Of a DNA stretch of 64,000 nt, positions 24,561 to 37,700 are shown in pieces. Source of the DNA: Pyrocephalus nanus. Its lineage: Eukaryota > Chordata > Aves > Passeriformes > Tyrannidae. Location of the stretch: positions 9,951,001-10,015,000 of the forward strand of contig CM076279.1 in the NCBI GenBank assembly GCA_038380795.1, given 5' to 3'. The notes beneath the pieces were generated by a model. That model did no database searches. It was not told where the DNA came from and was given only the letters and a program-made list of their open reading frames with translations. Both the position numbers and the translations under genes were made by a program. Each line of letters starts with the position of its first letter. The stretch's first letter is position 1.

Positions 24561-25885
24561 ACAGCAGAAAGGGAAGCGACGAGTTATTTCAAGACAACTT
24601 CCTCTTTCACAGAGAAGTCCCCCAAGGAGAAATCTGTCCCCGCGCAGGTCGCGCTAGCCCGACGCTCTCTGGACGTGCAGGAGCAGGCGACAGAGGGCTC
24701 AGTCCTGCCCTGCCTCTAATCCCCACAAACCAGCCGTGCAGGTCGGGCTGCTCTGGGACCAGCCTGTGCCGTGGTGAGCCCTGGCGCCCGCACAGCCCCC
24801 TCCGTGCCGCCGACCACCCCATACCGGGGTAAATTCAGCGCTGCCACCTCCCAGCTGCACGCCCAGGACCTTGGAATAAACTGCGTTGCCGCGAGAGACA
24901 AGGAGGAGTCGGTCCGAGAGGACGCTTTTCCAGCTCCCCGTTCCAGGCACAGTGTTCTGTGCCTGTGCCAGCGCCTCCCGCCCGGAGCATCTCGGGCACA
25001 TCGGCCTTTGCTCAGTGCCAGCCCCTGCGGCTGCCCCAGCAGCCCCTGCCTGCTGCCAGCTCCGGGATGCAGCCTGGGCTGGGGATGCCCAGCCCCTTCT
25101 GGAGCTTGTTCTTGGAGAAGTTTGGCTTTGCAGTGACAGAGGTGTTGGCTGGAGCAGGTCTGGCTCAGCAGGGCGTAACGTTGTCACCACTTGTGACTCA
25201 GTGACAGGAGTGCAGCTCCCGGGATGAGTCCAAACAGGGCCCTGGGTGAGGCTGCCCAGGGCTGCTGAGGTCTGTCGGTGCCCTGGTGCTCAGTTAAGAC
25301 TGGGATGTGCTGGCATGAGCCCAGGCTGGCATACGGGAGGAATGCATGGAAACAACAGACAGCCCAAAGCAGGAGGTAAATGTTGATCCCAATGGGATGT
25401 GGGTGCAGGGCTGGGATGAGCCTGCCAGCTCTGTCATCCCAGAGAGCTGGAACACAAGAGAGTGTGTGTCCCATGCTCTGCTGCACAAAGTGCTCAGGAC
25501 AGACCAGTGCATGGGCCAACCCCTCTGGTCAGCGAGTGCCACCACCAGGACCCTCCCCATTTGTGGCCAGGGACCTGCTAGGTCAGCTCTTACCCAGAGC
25601 AGGGTTTGAAGTGCTGAGTTTTGCTGGGGTAGGTGAGCTGGGGGAAGAAAGTACTTATGGAGGGAGCGTGGGAACTGCAGCTGATGCTGCATCACTTCCC
25701 ATCTTCTTTTACATGAGAAAAAGCATTAGGTATAGTTACATACCTGGGCCTCAGATTTAAAAATAACCTGCTTCCTTCCTGATTGGAGAGAAAGGCAGGA
25801 GGAGGCAGTTAAACTGGCTGTCAGCGTTACTCGTTACTCAATTCCCACTCCCTGCACCGGTGCCAAGTTGCCGCTCGGAGCAGCA

Positions 25886-25931
25886 TCCCCATTCCCATCC
25901 CCTTCCCCATCCCCATTCCCATCCCCTTCCC
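25886..25931. repeat. short tandem repeat, about two 24-base units of CCCCATTCCCATCC type
   Basis: Two near-perfect pyrimidine-rich units (built of CCCATT and CCCCTT blocks) directly before a CpG-rich patch at 25930-25990. Confidence 0.8.
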
Positions 25932-26062
25932 CCGCCCGCCCCAGCCGCCGCCCCGCGGGCAGGAAGGCTCCGGGGAAACAACAACAGCAGCGCACACCAG
26001 CACACGATAACATCCTCGTTTCCCCTGTCTTGTTTTCATTCACAATCGCTCCCATTCATGAA

Positions 26063-26064
<2 letters not shown>

Positions 26065-26096
<32 letters not shown>
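26065..26096. repeat. (AC)16 microsatellite
   Basis: Sixteen uninterrupted AC units in the intergenic region. Likely length-polymorphic. Confidence 0.98.
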
Positions 26097-26099
<3 letters not shown>

Positions 26100-27332
26100 T
26101 CCTGGCGCCGGGACAGAACCGCTGCAGAGCCGGCAGAGCCCAGCAGAGACCAGCAGAGCCCAGCCACTGCAGGCACTGTGGCTGTGGGATGTACACATGG
26201 AGTCCTGTTTGCAAAGCTTTGTCCTTGCTAGAGTCAGAATTAGCGCCTTCAACATGCCCAGGCTGATTTTGGGCATCACTCCTCAGTTGTCCCGTGCCTA
26301 TCCATCCATTCTCACACCGTGTTTGTCTGTCCTTCCTCTGCAGGAGTTACCCAGCGTGCAGGAGCTCTGGCCACCTGCAGAAGTTGCCTTTCTATCCTGT
26401 TCCCCATGCAAATGCAAATGCCAGAGGAAAGCCAATGCACTTACAGGACTGGGGGTAAGAGCTTCGTGTGTTGCAAAGGAGGGGGAAAGGGTGGCTCTGG
26501 TACATGGCTCCCCCTTTCCAGATGTGCTCTTGCTTTGCTGAGGCTTCACAGGCATTTTTCAAGGCCGGGATCTCCCACATGCTGCTGGATATTTTCACTC
26601 CTCCCCTCTCAGCTGGTCACTGCAGGCCCCAAGCCTTCACCATTCCCCTTATTTTCACTAGAATTGGACTCTCTCCTGGTGCACAGCTATGGAAGGAGGA
26701 GGCCACAGACCTTCCTTGGACTGTCCCCACAGCACACATCCAGCACCTCCCTCATTGCCACTGGCTTTGGGATCCCAACCCAAAAATTCATTGAGCTAAA
26801 GGGTCCTTCTGGAGATCTTCCCCCTCTGCCTTTTCCATACACACATCTCTAGTCAGAGCAGCAGCATCAGCCCTCCTGGAGCAGGGCTGCATTCTCTTGT
26901 GGCAACACATGGAAAGGGGAGGAAGGGGTTGGTTCTCCACGTTTTCTGCAGCTGATGTCATTAAACACTGAAACACAGCTGAGGGGCGGCCTGAGAACAG
27001 GACAGGGAACTGCCAAATCACCCCAGATAACATCACACTTCTGGCCACTGAGAGAGGAAGAGCCAGGTATGACCCTGCTCAAACAAAGGCGTCATTCAGA
27101 AGGCTAAAAAACGTAGAAAAGAATCAAAATGAAGTACAGAAAGAATCTCTTGTGTGGCAAAACATCTCTTTCTCCCTGCAAACACTGTCCTCTGTGATTT
27201 AAAGTTACTGTGGGAGCCTTTCTTCTTCATTTCTGTGCACGAGAGGGGTACACAAGAGTTTTGAAGCTGTCTGAATATCTCTCAAGTGGAAAAAGTCTGT
27301 CCCCTGAAATGATCCCCTGATACTCCGAGGAC

Positions 27333-27720
27333 TGGAGCTCCTCCACTGGGGATATTCAGCCTGGAGAAGAGAAGGCTCTGGGGAGACCTGAGAGCCCCTT
27401 CCAGTGCCTAAAAGAGCTCCAGGAGAGCTGGAGAGGGACTGGGGACAAGGGTATGGAGGGACAGGACAAGGGGGAATGGCTTTAAGCTGAAGGAGGGCAA
27501 ATTTAGATGAGATATTAGGAAAAAAATTTTGACTGTGAGTGTGGTAAGGCACTGGCACAGGTTGCCCAGAGAAGCTGTGGCTGCCTCATCCTTAGAAGTG
27601 TCCAAGGCCAGGTTGGACAGGGCTTGGAGCAACCTGAGCTGGTGGAAGGTGCCCCTGCCCATGGCAGGAAGAGACAACCTTTAAGGTCTCTTCCAATCCA
27701 AACCATTCCATGATTCTGTG
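27333..27720 (+). repeat. CR1 LINE 3' fragment, about 390 bases
   Basis: Sense CR1: AGCCTGGAGAAGAGAAGGCT, GGACAAGGGGGAATGGCTTT, GGCACAGGTTGCCCAGAGAA, then TCCAAACCATTCCATGATTC at the 3' end. It abuts the GC-rich block at 27738. Confidence 0.93.
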
Positions 27721-27737
27721 AAACAGAAGAAGCTCAC

Positions 27738-28120
27738 CTGAAGCACCAGTTCAGGAGATGAGGTTTCCAGCCTGGAGAGGGACTTGCTGCCCCAGAAAGG
27801 GGCTTTCCTGCCGCGGGAGCAGCACACAGCTCTCTGTGCTCCTGAGATCCCGCCGTGTCCTGACCTCGTGCCGGCAGCAGCAGCTCCCAACCCAGACCAG
27901 CAGCCGACTCACCAGGGCTGGGTCCCTCCCGGTGGTCGCACCCGGCCCCTCACAGCCCCTCTCTTGGCTCTGGCACCGACAGGGCTGGCAGAGCGACGGT
28001 GGCAGTGCCAGCCCTGGCATCCCGCGGGGCCGGCGGAGACGGGGCTGTTTCTCCTCCCCATGGCAGCGCTGACGTTCCGTTCCTATTTTGGCCACTGCTC
28101 CACACCCTCCCCGCGAAAGG
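27738..28120 (-). promoter_or_regulatory. GC-rich block with splice donor, possible alternative first exon
   Basis: The minus strand ends TGGTGCTTCAG then GTGAGC at 27737. CpG-dense sequence extends to about 28100. It is unique sequence abutting a CR1 copy. It could be an upstream first exon of PIK3R6 or unrelated to any transcript. Confidence 0.25.
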
Positions 28121-28636
28121 GGAGCTCTGGACAGCTCTCCTCCTGCCCTGGTTTCTATTCATGGATGCTTTACTTCTCCCTGCTTCAATTTTCCGTCATT
28201 ACGTGGCTGCTTTAATAACATACCTCCCGGGTCAGCTGAGTTGCTGAGGGAAGCAAAGGTATTTGGGCAAAGAAAGCGGAGCTGTTTGAGCTCCACTCCC
28301 ATCCTGCAGGGAAACCTCCTCCTGGCACATGTCCAAACCCCCAGCACGTGGGTCTACGGATGATTTCCTTACAATTTCTAAGGGAACAGGTCACAAACCA
28401 AGCAATATTTTGATGCTGCATCTCTATTTTCCACCCTGGCATTCAGCCCAGTTCTATTTTTATTCAGGCTGCAGCAAATATAGACAATGGGTGGATTTGG
28501 GGAGAGGGAAAGCCAAGCAAACAGCCAGTTTTGATGGTATTTAAGTTGCCTTTTTCATTTCTCCAAACTGAGTCATCTCCAACTCTTTTTATTTGTCTTG
28601 GAAAAAATCATAATAAGGAGAGAGCAGCAGCAAAAG

Positions 28637-28662
28637 ATAATAATAATAATAATAATAATAAA
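28637..28662. repeat. (AAT)n microsatellite
   Basis: About eight uninterrupted AAT/ATA units in AT-rich intergenic sequence. Confidence 0.95.
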
Positions 28663-31600
28663 CTACAGACTGTTCAAGTCTTGTTTTGTCCTGCAAAGGT
28701 GGAAAATATCATTTAACTGATATTTTGGTACATGTACCAGCACCAGGAGGTGCAGGTTCTTACCTACAGGTTAATGAATCACAGGTTACCCACTTGTGAG
28801 CAGGAAACTTTGAGGTACCTGGAGGAAAGGGATCCAGTGCCGTGGTGGGTGCTGGAACTTTCTCATGCTGATGAGCTGGGCACGTCTGTGCTCACAGGGA
28901 TTGTCAGCGACTGGCCAGTGCTGAGGAAGAAATCAGCCACTTGAAATGGGGACAGACTGCTTTTTGCCCAGAATCTGAAGTGCTGCATACATGTGCACCA
29001 AGGGTTATGTGCCTGCTGCTCACACTCCCACGATCTTCTTCCCAGAATTTACGGCTCTCCCGTGGGTACCAGGGTGACGGTTTTGGAAAGGGATCAATTC
29101 CTCGAGCTTATCGGTTCTGCCAGAGATAAAGTGCAACAGGAAACAGCTCATTTTAATCACAGTCGCTGCAGCACGCGCTGAGCTGATAAGCTGAGTGGAG
29201 AAGCTGTTTCTACAGTTGTTGTTCAGGATGAACACAGCAGGGCTTTTGAAATGCTGATTAAGCTTCCAAGGCAGAGAAAGGGGCAGCTTGTTTCTGAATC
29301 TCAAGGTTTGCTTCTTTGGAGAAGCCTGGGAAAGGGCTGGACCCGAAACCAGCCCCCAGTGCATGCCCAGGAGGGGAACATCGAGCTGTTGGTGCTGCAC
29401 TGCCTGCTCACCCTGCCCCACACTCAGACCCGAGTGTGTCCTGCAACATCAGCCTTCTCCAGTCTTGCAACCTCCCCTCTTCTCCACCTATTCCCAAAAG
29501 TGACTCCAAGAGGGAGCCCCTCGCTGAGTCCCAGAGCAGGGATCTCCCAGCAGACCCTCCCTGGAGGACCCAGGTCCTGGGCACCCTGACAGACCCTCCC
29601 CACATTTCTGGTTACAGGGGTAACATCTCAACCTGCGTTTCACAGGAAAGACACTGCAATCAGCAGCACACAAAGGCAGCCCAAGCCCATCCACACCTCA
29701 TCACCACTGGATATCGTGTTTGCACTCTCCCTGGTCACAGCCACGCCCTTGCTTTGGTCACAGAGCGGTCACACAGGAGCCCTGAAGCAAGAGGAGCCAC
29801 AGCCAGAAGCAGGACTTGCCCTTGGGAGGACAGAGATGCTTCATCTGACTGAGCCACCCTGCTCCAGGCCCTCCCTGTGGCTGGAAACACCAGCTAAACA
29901 CACAGCATTGCACTGGACAATTGCTGCCCAGAGAGTTTTATGCAGCCAGACCCAAGTCCAGGTTATCCCAGAGATGGGTAAATACCACAGAATATTTTTC
30001 ATGCTTGCTTTGACTCGGATTTCAGTTTTAGGACGTGCTTTCCAACCCCTTAACCTTTGCATGTCTTTCTGTGAGTGCTGCAGTGAAGGTGCCTGTGGAG
30101 GGGAGGGGGGATTCTGAGGGCACAGAGAATACTGGAAGGAGGTGAGTTGGGGATTGGCACAGAAGAGCCCCCCATTCCTCATGCAGTCATCTGTCTGCAC
30201 CGACTCACAGCCAGACAGGCATCGGAACAGACTGCTAATTATGCAACTTTGCATCATTAGCGCACCATTACTGCTCTCCCGTGACTTTCCCCTGCCAGGA
30301 AAACTCTGTTCCTCATGCAGGCACAGGGAGCCTTATTACCTTTTAATCGATCATTGATTAGCACCATTAAGACAAGGGCAGAGGCACTGCCAGGAGAGCT
30401 GAAGAGCTGCCTGGAGCCCAGGAAAGTTCCACTTGTCCAGCTTCACTATCGTTAGTCCTGAGCAAAGCTCAGTCCTGAAGCAACCAGGGATGCCCTTCTC
30501 GGTCACGGGCGCTGGACAGAACCCTTCAGAAATTAGCAAAGTTCACAGAAGTTTCCAATCTTTACTTTAAAACTTCCCATAAAAGCAGCTAAAACATGCA
30601 GATGGGAGACAGCCGGAGCTCCCAGCCCAGAAACCTGCAGCCACAAGAGGGAATCAGGGCAGGGAATTTGGCAGGAGAAGACATTCTCTGGGTTTCTTTT
30701 GCTTCTCCCTTTTCTTCTGGAAGTGCTGGATTATTGGTGTATCTCGACAAACCCCTCTGGGTCAGGGGTGAATTTGGGCACCGTGGCCGGGCTGGCCCAT
30801 CAGTGGCTCAGGCAAGGAGCCCAGCTCGGGGCTCGCTGCCAGCAGGACCTGAGCTGGCCCCAGGTGCCCCTCCCTGAAGGAAATTTGAGCTGCAGGGGTG
30901 GGAGCAGACAGGCAGCACAGAGACAGAAAGGAAAGGATGATGTTATGGGGTTCCTGTGACCCTGGAGACATCCCAGGCACGTTAATCCCAGTCCTGTAAT
31001 GCATTGCAGGGAAGCTGACTGTGCTCTCTGCTACCTCTTGCTACAGCTGAGAGAGCAGATGAGCACCTTTGACATGGAAATAATTCAGGTCTTAATGCAG
31101 CCTAATTCAGGTCGCCAAAACCCCAGGTCTTTCTGGGCTTCCACACCTCGTGTCATCCCCCCATCTGCTGGTCTCTTGCTGTGGGACACCCAGAAATGAC
31201 ACCCGTGGAACTGCACGAGTGTCTGCCAGGAAACAGAAGTACAAAAGGAAGGTTTGCCCTGCAATTCCAACAAGCACATGGAGGGGAGTCAGCAGTGCTG
31301 AGCTGCACAAGCCCACGGATGTGCCATCTCACTCCTGTCTTTTGATGATATTTAATTCTGTATTTCTAGTTAACCACCAGATCATGGGTGGCCATTTAAG
31401 AACCCCTTCTCTGGATGAGCATTGCCTCATGTTCTCCTTCACCTCACGCACTAAAACATTCCAGCTCTGCCAAGTCCAGCTGAGGGGGCTGTGGGATGAC
31501 AAGCCCTGACAGAGCAGGGCACCTGAAACTGCCACTTCCCCTCAGCTATGCAGCACTTCAGGGATCAGACTTGGACCCTGATCCCAAACTTCTTGACATG

Positions 31601-31841
31601 CACATTTTTAGAACAAAGTACTCTCTTACTGCTTCGGATTTAATCATACATATTCCTCTTTCCACTTACCTCTGTAAAAGAACAGAACAGAGATGGGGAG
31701 AATTTGTGCTTTAGGGGTGTTTTTGTTGTTTAGAACAAACAAAAGCAGATTATTATTCCAGCTTGGAAAATTTTCCTTATTTGCCTTTTCAAAAGACCTT
31801 TTCAGTTAAAATACACTTTTTGATATTGTTTAATCAGAGTG

Positions 31842-31857
31842 AAAAAAAAAAAAAAAA
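31842..31857. repeat. A16 homopolymer
   Basis: Sixteen A in AT-rich sequence just downstream of the PIK3R5 poly(A) site. Similar short runs occur at 13082-13096 (A15) and 49427-49440 (T-rich). Confidence 0.9.
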
Positions 31858-32605
31858 GATAGCTAATCCATAACAAAGTGCTGATTAACAGAAATTATTC
31901 TCACCTGGTTTTTGGCTTGTCTGAACTCAAATGACTTTTCCCATGTTGCTTATTTGGTCATGACACACTGGCCCTCACACCTAACAGCTGAGCCTCTTTC
32001 CTGGCATATCCACAGGAGGAGAAGGTGACACTGGAGAGTGTTCAGTGTTTCCAAGTGTCACTTCATATTTCAGAGCACTTTCAGTAGCAGCAGCTCCAGC
32101 TGCCAATCTGCATCCCCAAAGAAGCAGAAGGGATTTCTAAGTCAGGATTGCCCCACTATCAGCACATTCTGTAATATCCAGCTGCTGGGCAAACCCCTGC
32201 TGACCCTGAGCAGGGACCCTCCACCCCAGAGCTCTGCTGTCCCCCCAGGCTGGACCTTGTCCCTGGCCCCAGGAGCAAATCAAGGCAGCAAAGGTCACAG
32301 AGCCTCCAGGAAGGGAAGGGCATGCACAGATCTCACCTTGCACATGAGCTCTGCTCCTTTCTTTTCTCCTTAATCCAGCATGAGGCCAATTTGGGATTTA
32401 CAACATCAAAACCTGCATTTCCACTCACAGAACAGAAGCAGCTCAATTAACCTCCAGAGGTCTCCTCTCTCATGACTAGAATGGCTTTTCTAAGCTTTTT
32501 CCTGCTCCCAGAGCAGCTTCTCAGTGAAGGACCCACGTGTTCTCCTCGTGGAGGTTCCTCCCCTGCCTCCCCCCTTCTCAGGAATTACTTCACCCAAACT
32601 TGTAC

Positions 32606-34741
32606 TCGAAATAAATCAACATTTAATATTTTACAATCACTTTAAAAGTTCTTTGAACAGTATTTTACAGATCAGCACAGACTTTACACAGATTTGGTGA
32701 GGCTACACATATGTACAAGGACGACCTGAAAGAACCCTGCAATTCTTTCCAGAAAGCATCAGAGGTCAAAACCTTGGCCAGGATTACGAGTCTGTGCTTG
32801 TTTTTCCTTTATGGGGTGGAAATTCTCTTCTCCAGTATTCCTGGAGGGCCAGCTGAAAGCAGAGTGGTTGATATCATACCAGTGGCAGGGATATATTTAG
32901 CCACGGATCTCAAGATCACAAATAGCAATGTTTTGACAGGATAAGGTGCTATTTTAAAATATTGGACAACAATAACCAGCTGCCAAATTTCAGCCCCATT
33001 GGAGAAAACACACACAAACCTGTCTGGGAAATGAAAAGTCAGTGAAGAAAACTTATTCCAAGAGCCATTAAAATCTGTTTCTGATCCCTTGAGCCTTATG
33101 AACTTCAAATAGTGATGGAAAGAAGTGCACAGCAGTGACCTCAATGGTCCTGCATCACCCTGCAGGCAGCCTGTGGGGGAGGAGACAGCTCAGCACGACC
33201 TGCCAAGTGTGTGCTGAGAGCAAGGGATGGACACTGCTCCATGCAGGAAGAGATGGGTGCTCCTGGAGTTGGTGCATGCCTGGGGGAGGTGGGTCCTTGC
33301 TAGGAGTCCGAGCTGGCTCTGCATCCTGCTGGAGCCAGAGCTGTTCCATGTTCATGTTCATTGGATCCTTCAGCCCACATGAGGATCTTTTCTTGAAGTC
33401 CTTAAGGCAACACCATCCTTGGGATGGTTGATTCAGGTGGAAGGATGGAGCACAGAGGTTCAGGAGTGTGTTCATGTCTCGTATTTGCTCATCTCTGGCC
33501 ACTGGCAGAAGTTACACTCAACTGTTGAGGACACCAGAGCCAGCAAGGACAACAATCCCCAAAAACTACCAAGAAACAGCTGGAGGGCTAAGAAACCTGG
33601 AAAAGGCTTTCCCAGTATTATTTTTTTGCTCATTGGGTCAGAATACCTCTAAATACCCCCAAATATTGCACCTTTCTGTACCTACAGCCTTGCAGAGAGA
33701 AGGAACAGGGAGGAATGAGTCTTGCCAGGGAGAGGGATCTCAAATCCTATTGTCCCTTGCAAGTGTCATAAAGGTTCTGGTGCTGGGTCTTTCTCTATCA
33801 AAGGTGCCTTTTCAGGTGAGATTAAGGCAATCCTGGTGGTTTCCCCAGCACTTCCCTCCTTCCCTGACTTCAGCACAGTTCCTGATGTATTTCAAGCAGC
33901 TCTTGAGGATTCAGCCTCTGGAGTGTCTCCAGCAAACAGTGCTGGGGAGCAGGAAGCAAGACCAGGGGCTGAACAGGGAATACTCATGGGTGAATGCTGA
34001 AATTCTGCAGAAATTATAAACTCCTCTCCTGCAGGTCCTGGATGTCCATTAAATACATGGATATACAACGTGCTGTCCATGCCCTGGAATGGCCTATGGC
34101 ACTCAATTCACTGGAACACACAGCAGTTTACAGCCCATGCTGGGGGCTTGCTGGGTTGCTCTGCTTGTCTGCAAGACACCCAACCTCCAGAATTTTAAGG
34201 AAACCTTGAGAAAGCCCATCCCCATCCCCAAAGAACTTCCCTGAGCATCCTCAACCTGTCACAGGTGAAGTGACATTGGTTGGGTGATCTGTAACTCCAC
34301 ACACATTGGAGGACACCTACCACCACTCAGCCAAGGACATTCATTTGCCAAAATATCCCCCCATGAGCTCAGTTCCCCCACCCCAGACCCCACTGGCCTT
34401 GCAGTCACTGTCAAACACAGCCACAGCACCATTTCCTGGCAGGAAAATCCCCCTGTCCTTGCCTTGCCCTCTTCACCCAGGTGTTGCCAGGTGGAAATCT
34501 CAAGGAAACCACTTTCCTCCCATTGCTGAGGAACCCTGAGAGATACCAGAGCACACCACCAACGTTCCCATTTCCCAAAAATGGGCTAAGCCCAGAGCAG
34601 GAGCAGCTCAGCCTCCAGCCTTCAGCTACAGGATGTCTTGGATGAGCACGGCTGGGTGTCCAAAGCAGGACAATCAGCTTCCTCTTCCTGAGCCTGGATT
34701 GCTGTTGGATGGGAGTCTGGTCTGGAAGGACACAGGGGTCT
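32606..34741 (-). other. PIK3R5: PIK3R5 3' UTR
   Basis: Runs from the base after the stop codon to just past the only good minus-strand poly(A) signal I found, so about 2.1 kb with no intron. No recognised repeat lies inside it. The exact cleavage point is inferred. Confidence 0.7.
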
Positions 34742-37700
34742 TCAAGGCAGTGCTCCACTGAAGGTGGCAATGGGTAAACACAGGAGAGAGTGGAACTCAG
34801 AGGGGTCCTGGGCAGGCAGAGGGGACCCTCTGAGTGCAAAGGGATCGCTGTCCCTGGGTTTGTAGCACACAGAGATCTCACACCTGCAGGGGAACAAAGA
34901 GAAACCAACCTCTAATATTATAGTGTAGGATTTTCTGATAATACAGGATATTCTAAGTATACCCTGGTATTCCTCAGGTGCAGCAGGAATATCTAAAACC
35001 AAACAGGGATCAGTGCAGCCTTTAACAGGACTGGAGTCTGAGTGCTGGGAGTTCAGGCCTTTCAGCTGGCTCAGACTGGGACCCAGAGCAGAACCATCCA
35101 TAAAGAGTATTTTCTGAAACCCATTGGAAAAACAACAACTTTTGCACCCCAGAAGTTTTGGGGAGACAGAAGGAGCTCCTTTACCATTTCATGCACTGAA
35201 CTCCACTATCCCCTGAGTTTCACAGTAAACAATTTAAAGAGAAACATTTCATTCTGGGGTTATTTAAGACATAAGGTCCCCAATATTTTTCTATTGGAAG
35301 CAGCACAACCTTGCAGAGTTCTGCTCAGTCTGAGGGAGAAATTACAAGGTCTGTCCATCAACTGGTTTGATCTCTTGTGTTCATGGAAGCATGTTCCCTA
35401 CACTGAGATTTCAAGTTTCACCCCCTGGGGAGCCACTTGGGTGCCCTGAGGGGACAGAGATGAACAGTCCAGGGCACAATTCCTGCTCTGCCCCAAACTC
35501 TCCCATGAAGACCATGGATTCCTTCTGCAGTGAGGATACCAAAGGCAGGGAAGGACCCAAATGAGGTTTAGAAGTTTGAAGGCTCTGCTCACGTACCCAG
35601 TGCTCTTCAAACACCTCATTTACCTCACACAGCCTCCGGCTCACGATGGATCTTGCTGAAAGAGCTGTCTTTGGGACTGAAGAGTTGACTGGGGCCTTCA
35701 TGAAGGTAAACTCCTGCTGAGATCAGAGCAGGACCACCCATCCCAGCTGAGCTCAGCTGCCCTGCAGAGCTTGGGGCTGTGTCACCCAGCTTGGGCACCG
35801 GGCACAGACCCACCAGGGTGCTCAGGACCTCATCCCCCCCACAGGATGCACCATCCCAGGAGTGCAGTTGGCCCCATTTCAGTTCCTACCTCGTTACACT
35901 CTGCAGGATCTTCTGCTCATCCTGGTCCAGGCACACAGCGAAGGAGGACTGGACACCGATAATCTGGACCTTGTCTACTTTTATCTGGGACACGCTGATC
36001 TGCTGAGAGAAGGAGAGCTGGAGTCAGGGAGCTGCTGGGCTCAGTGCATTCCCCTGGGCACCCCTAAGGCAAACAGATCCCCTAAAGAACTGCTCTCCAG
36101 CCCTGCTTCCCTCCCAGCTGGGTCAGGCCAACCTCACCTTACCAAGTGTAAAAGCACCATGATTAGAGTTACCTGATTGAAACTTTTTCTGGACTTGGAG
36201 TTTTGCCTTTTGACCACCTCTGTCATGGTTAAGTTGAGGCACTCTGTCTTCGAGGCTGTAACAAAACAAAAGTGCAATCAGTTAGGGCTTCTGGACCACT
36301 GCTGAGAACCCAAGTGGTCCCTTCACCCCTCAAAGCACCCCAGGGCCAGTCCCCCCATTGCTGGGGGAAATGCAGTACAGTTCCAGCTTTCCTTCCCTCA
36401 GGCTAATCCACATGGAAATCAAGCAACAGGGACACAGAATGAAGAGGACATTTAACTATCTTAGGACCCAAACAGGAAAAAAAAACATTGCCCCATCATC
36501 ATGAGGAAATTTTAGCTCTCCCAGCATGTCCACTTGGAGATGCTTCTTCATGCCTGGAATCACAGTGACATCCTGTGGTCAAACTGCTGAATGTGAAAAC
36601 CAGTGGAGATCATCCAGGGCACCAGATTTCTCTTGGAAGGAGGGAGATCCGTTAAGTTTCTCCCCAGTGGAGCTGAGGACACCCCCTGATGCAAACCCAC
36701 AGCCCTGGGAGCACAGGTGAAGCTCCTGAACTAGAGCAGAAACAACCAATTCAAAGTACAGGGGAGGTGAGAAACTAATTCCTGTTGGTTTTTCTCCCAG
36801 AGCTGTATGCATGGCTTCATGGATGGGGCAGCAAGAGGAGGGACAGGAGGGACAGAGGTTTAGGTGGAGCTCCAGGGAGGATGTAGGGGATGTCTCCTAT
36901 TTGGTAGATCACCCATTTGCCCTGATTATTCTGCTCACAAACCACACATCTGCCAGGAACAAAGCACACAAGGAAAAAGAAACTAAAATCCCTCTGTTTA
37001 TTCAGAATTGGATGTCTGAATGCCAAACCAGCAGTTCTTGAGCAAAAAAAAAACAGATTCCTGTTGTGACCAGTGAGGGGACTCGAGGAAACAGCTGGAG
37101 CTGAGGCAGGGGAGATTTAGGTTGGATCTCAGGAGAAGGTTTGTCACCCAAAGGGTGTTTGAGCACTGGAATAGGCTCCCTAGGGCAGTGGTCACAGCAC
37201 CAAGCCTGTCTGAGTTCAAGAAGCATTTGGACAACGCTCTCAGGCACATAGTGTGAGACATTCTGTGATTCTGTTGCTTCTAAATACACACAGGGAATAA
37301 AAGTCCTGGTGCTTTTAAAGGGCTCAAAGCTTTATTAACTGGAAACCTGACACGAAATTCCCTTTGTCCCTGAGGTGGTGCTAAGGACAGCCAAGGACTA
37401 GGGAACACCAGGTACCTCCCATGTATCTCCTGCGTTCACACAGCCCTCATTTGCCCCAGCCAGGAGATCCACACTGTCCTCTCACTCCACCAGTCCCTCC
37501 CACTGTCCCCTAGGCACAGCCAGCTCTACTCACCAAGTTCTTCATGCTTCTTGCAGGCTTTGCTAAGGTTAACAGATGTGCAGACCTTCTCAACATCATT
37601 CCAGTGACTTCTTCCACTGACAGCTGTCTGCAGGGACCAAGCAGAACCCAGGAGAGAGAATTACAGAGTCATTTAGCATGAAAAAGGCCTTTAAAATCAC

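Larger units (their letters stand above)
24561..32605. other. PIK3R6-PIK3R5 intergenic region
   Basis: Contains one CR1 copy (27333), three simple repeats, and GC-rich patches at 24600-25100 and 27740-28120. No coding exon or RNA gene was recognised on either strand. The real gene boundary depends on where PIK3R6 transcription begins. Confidence 0.6.

Noticed and set aside
25886..26096. Simple repeats considered as a CRISPR-like or satellite array
   Set aside because: Only two short pyrimidine units and a dinucleotide run in a vertebrate intergenic region; no regular spacers.
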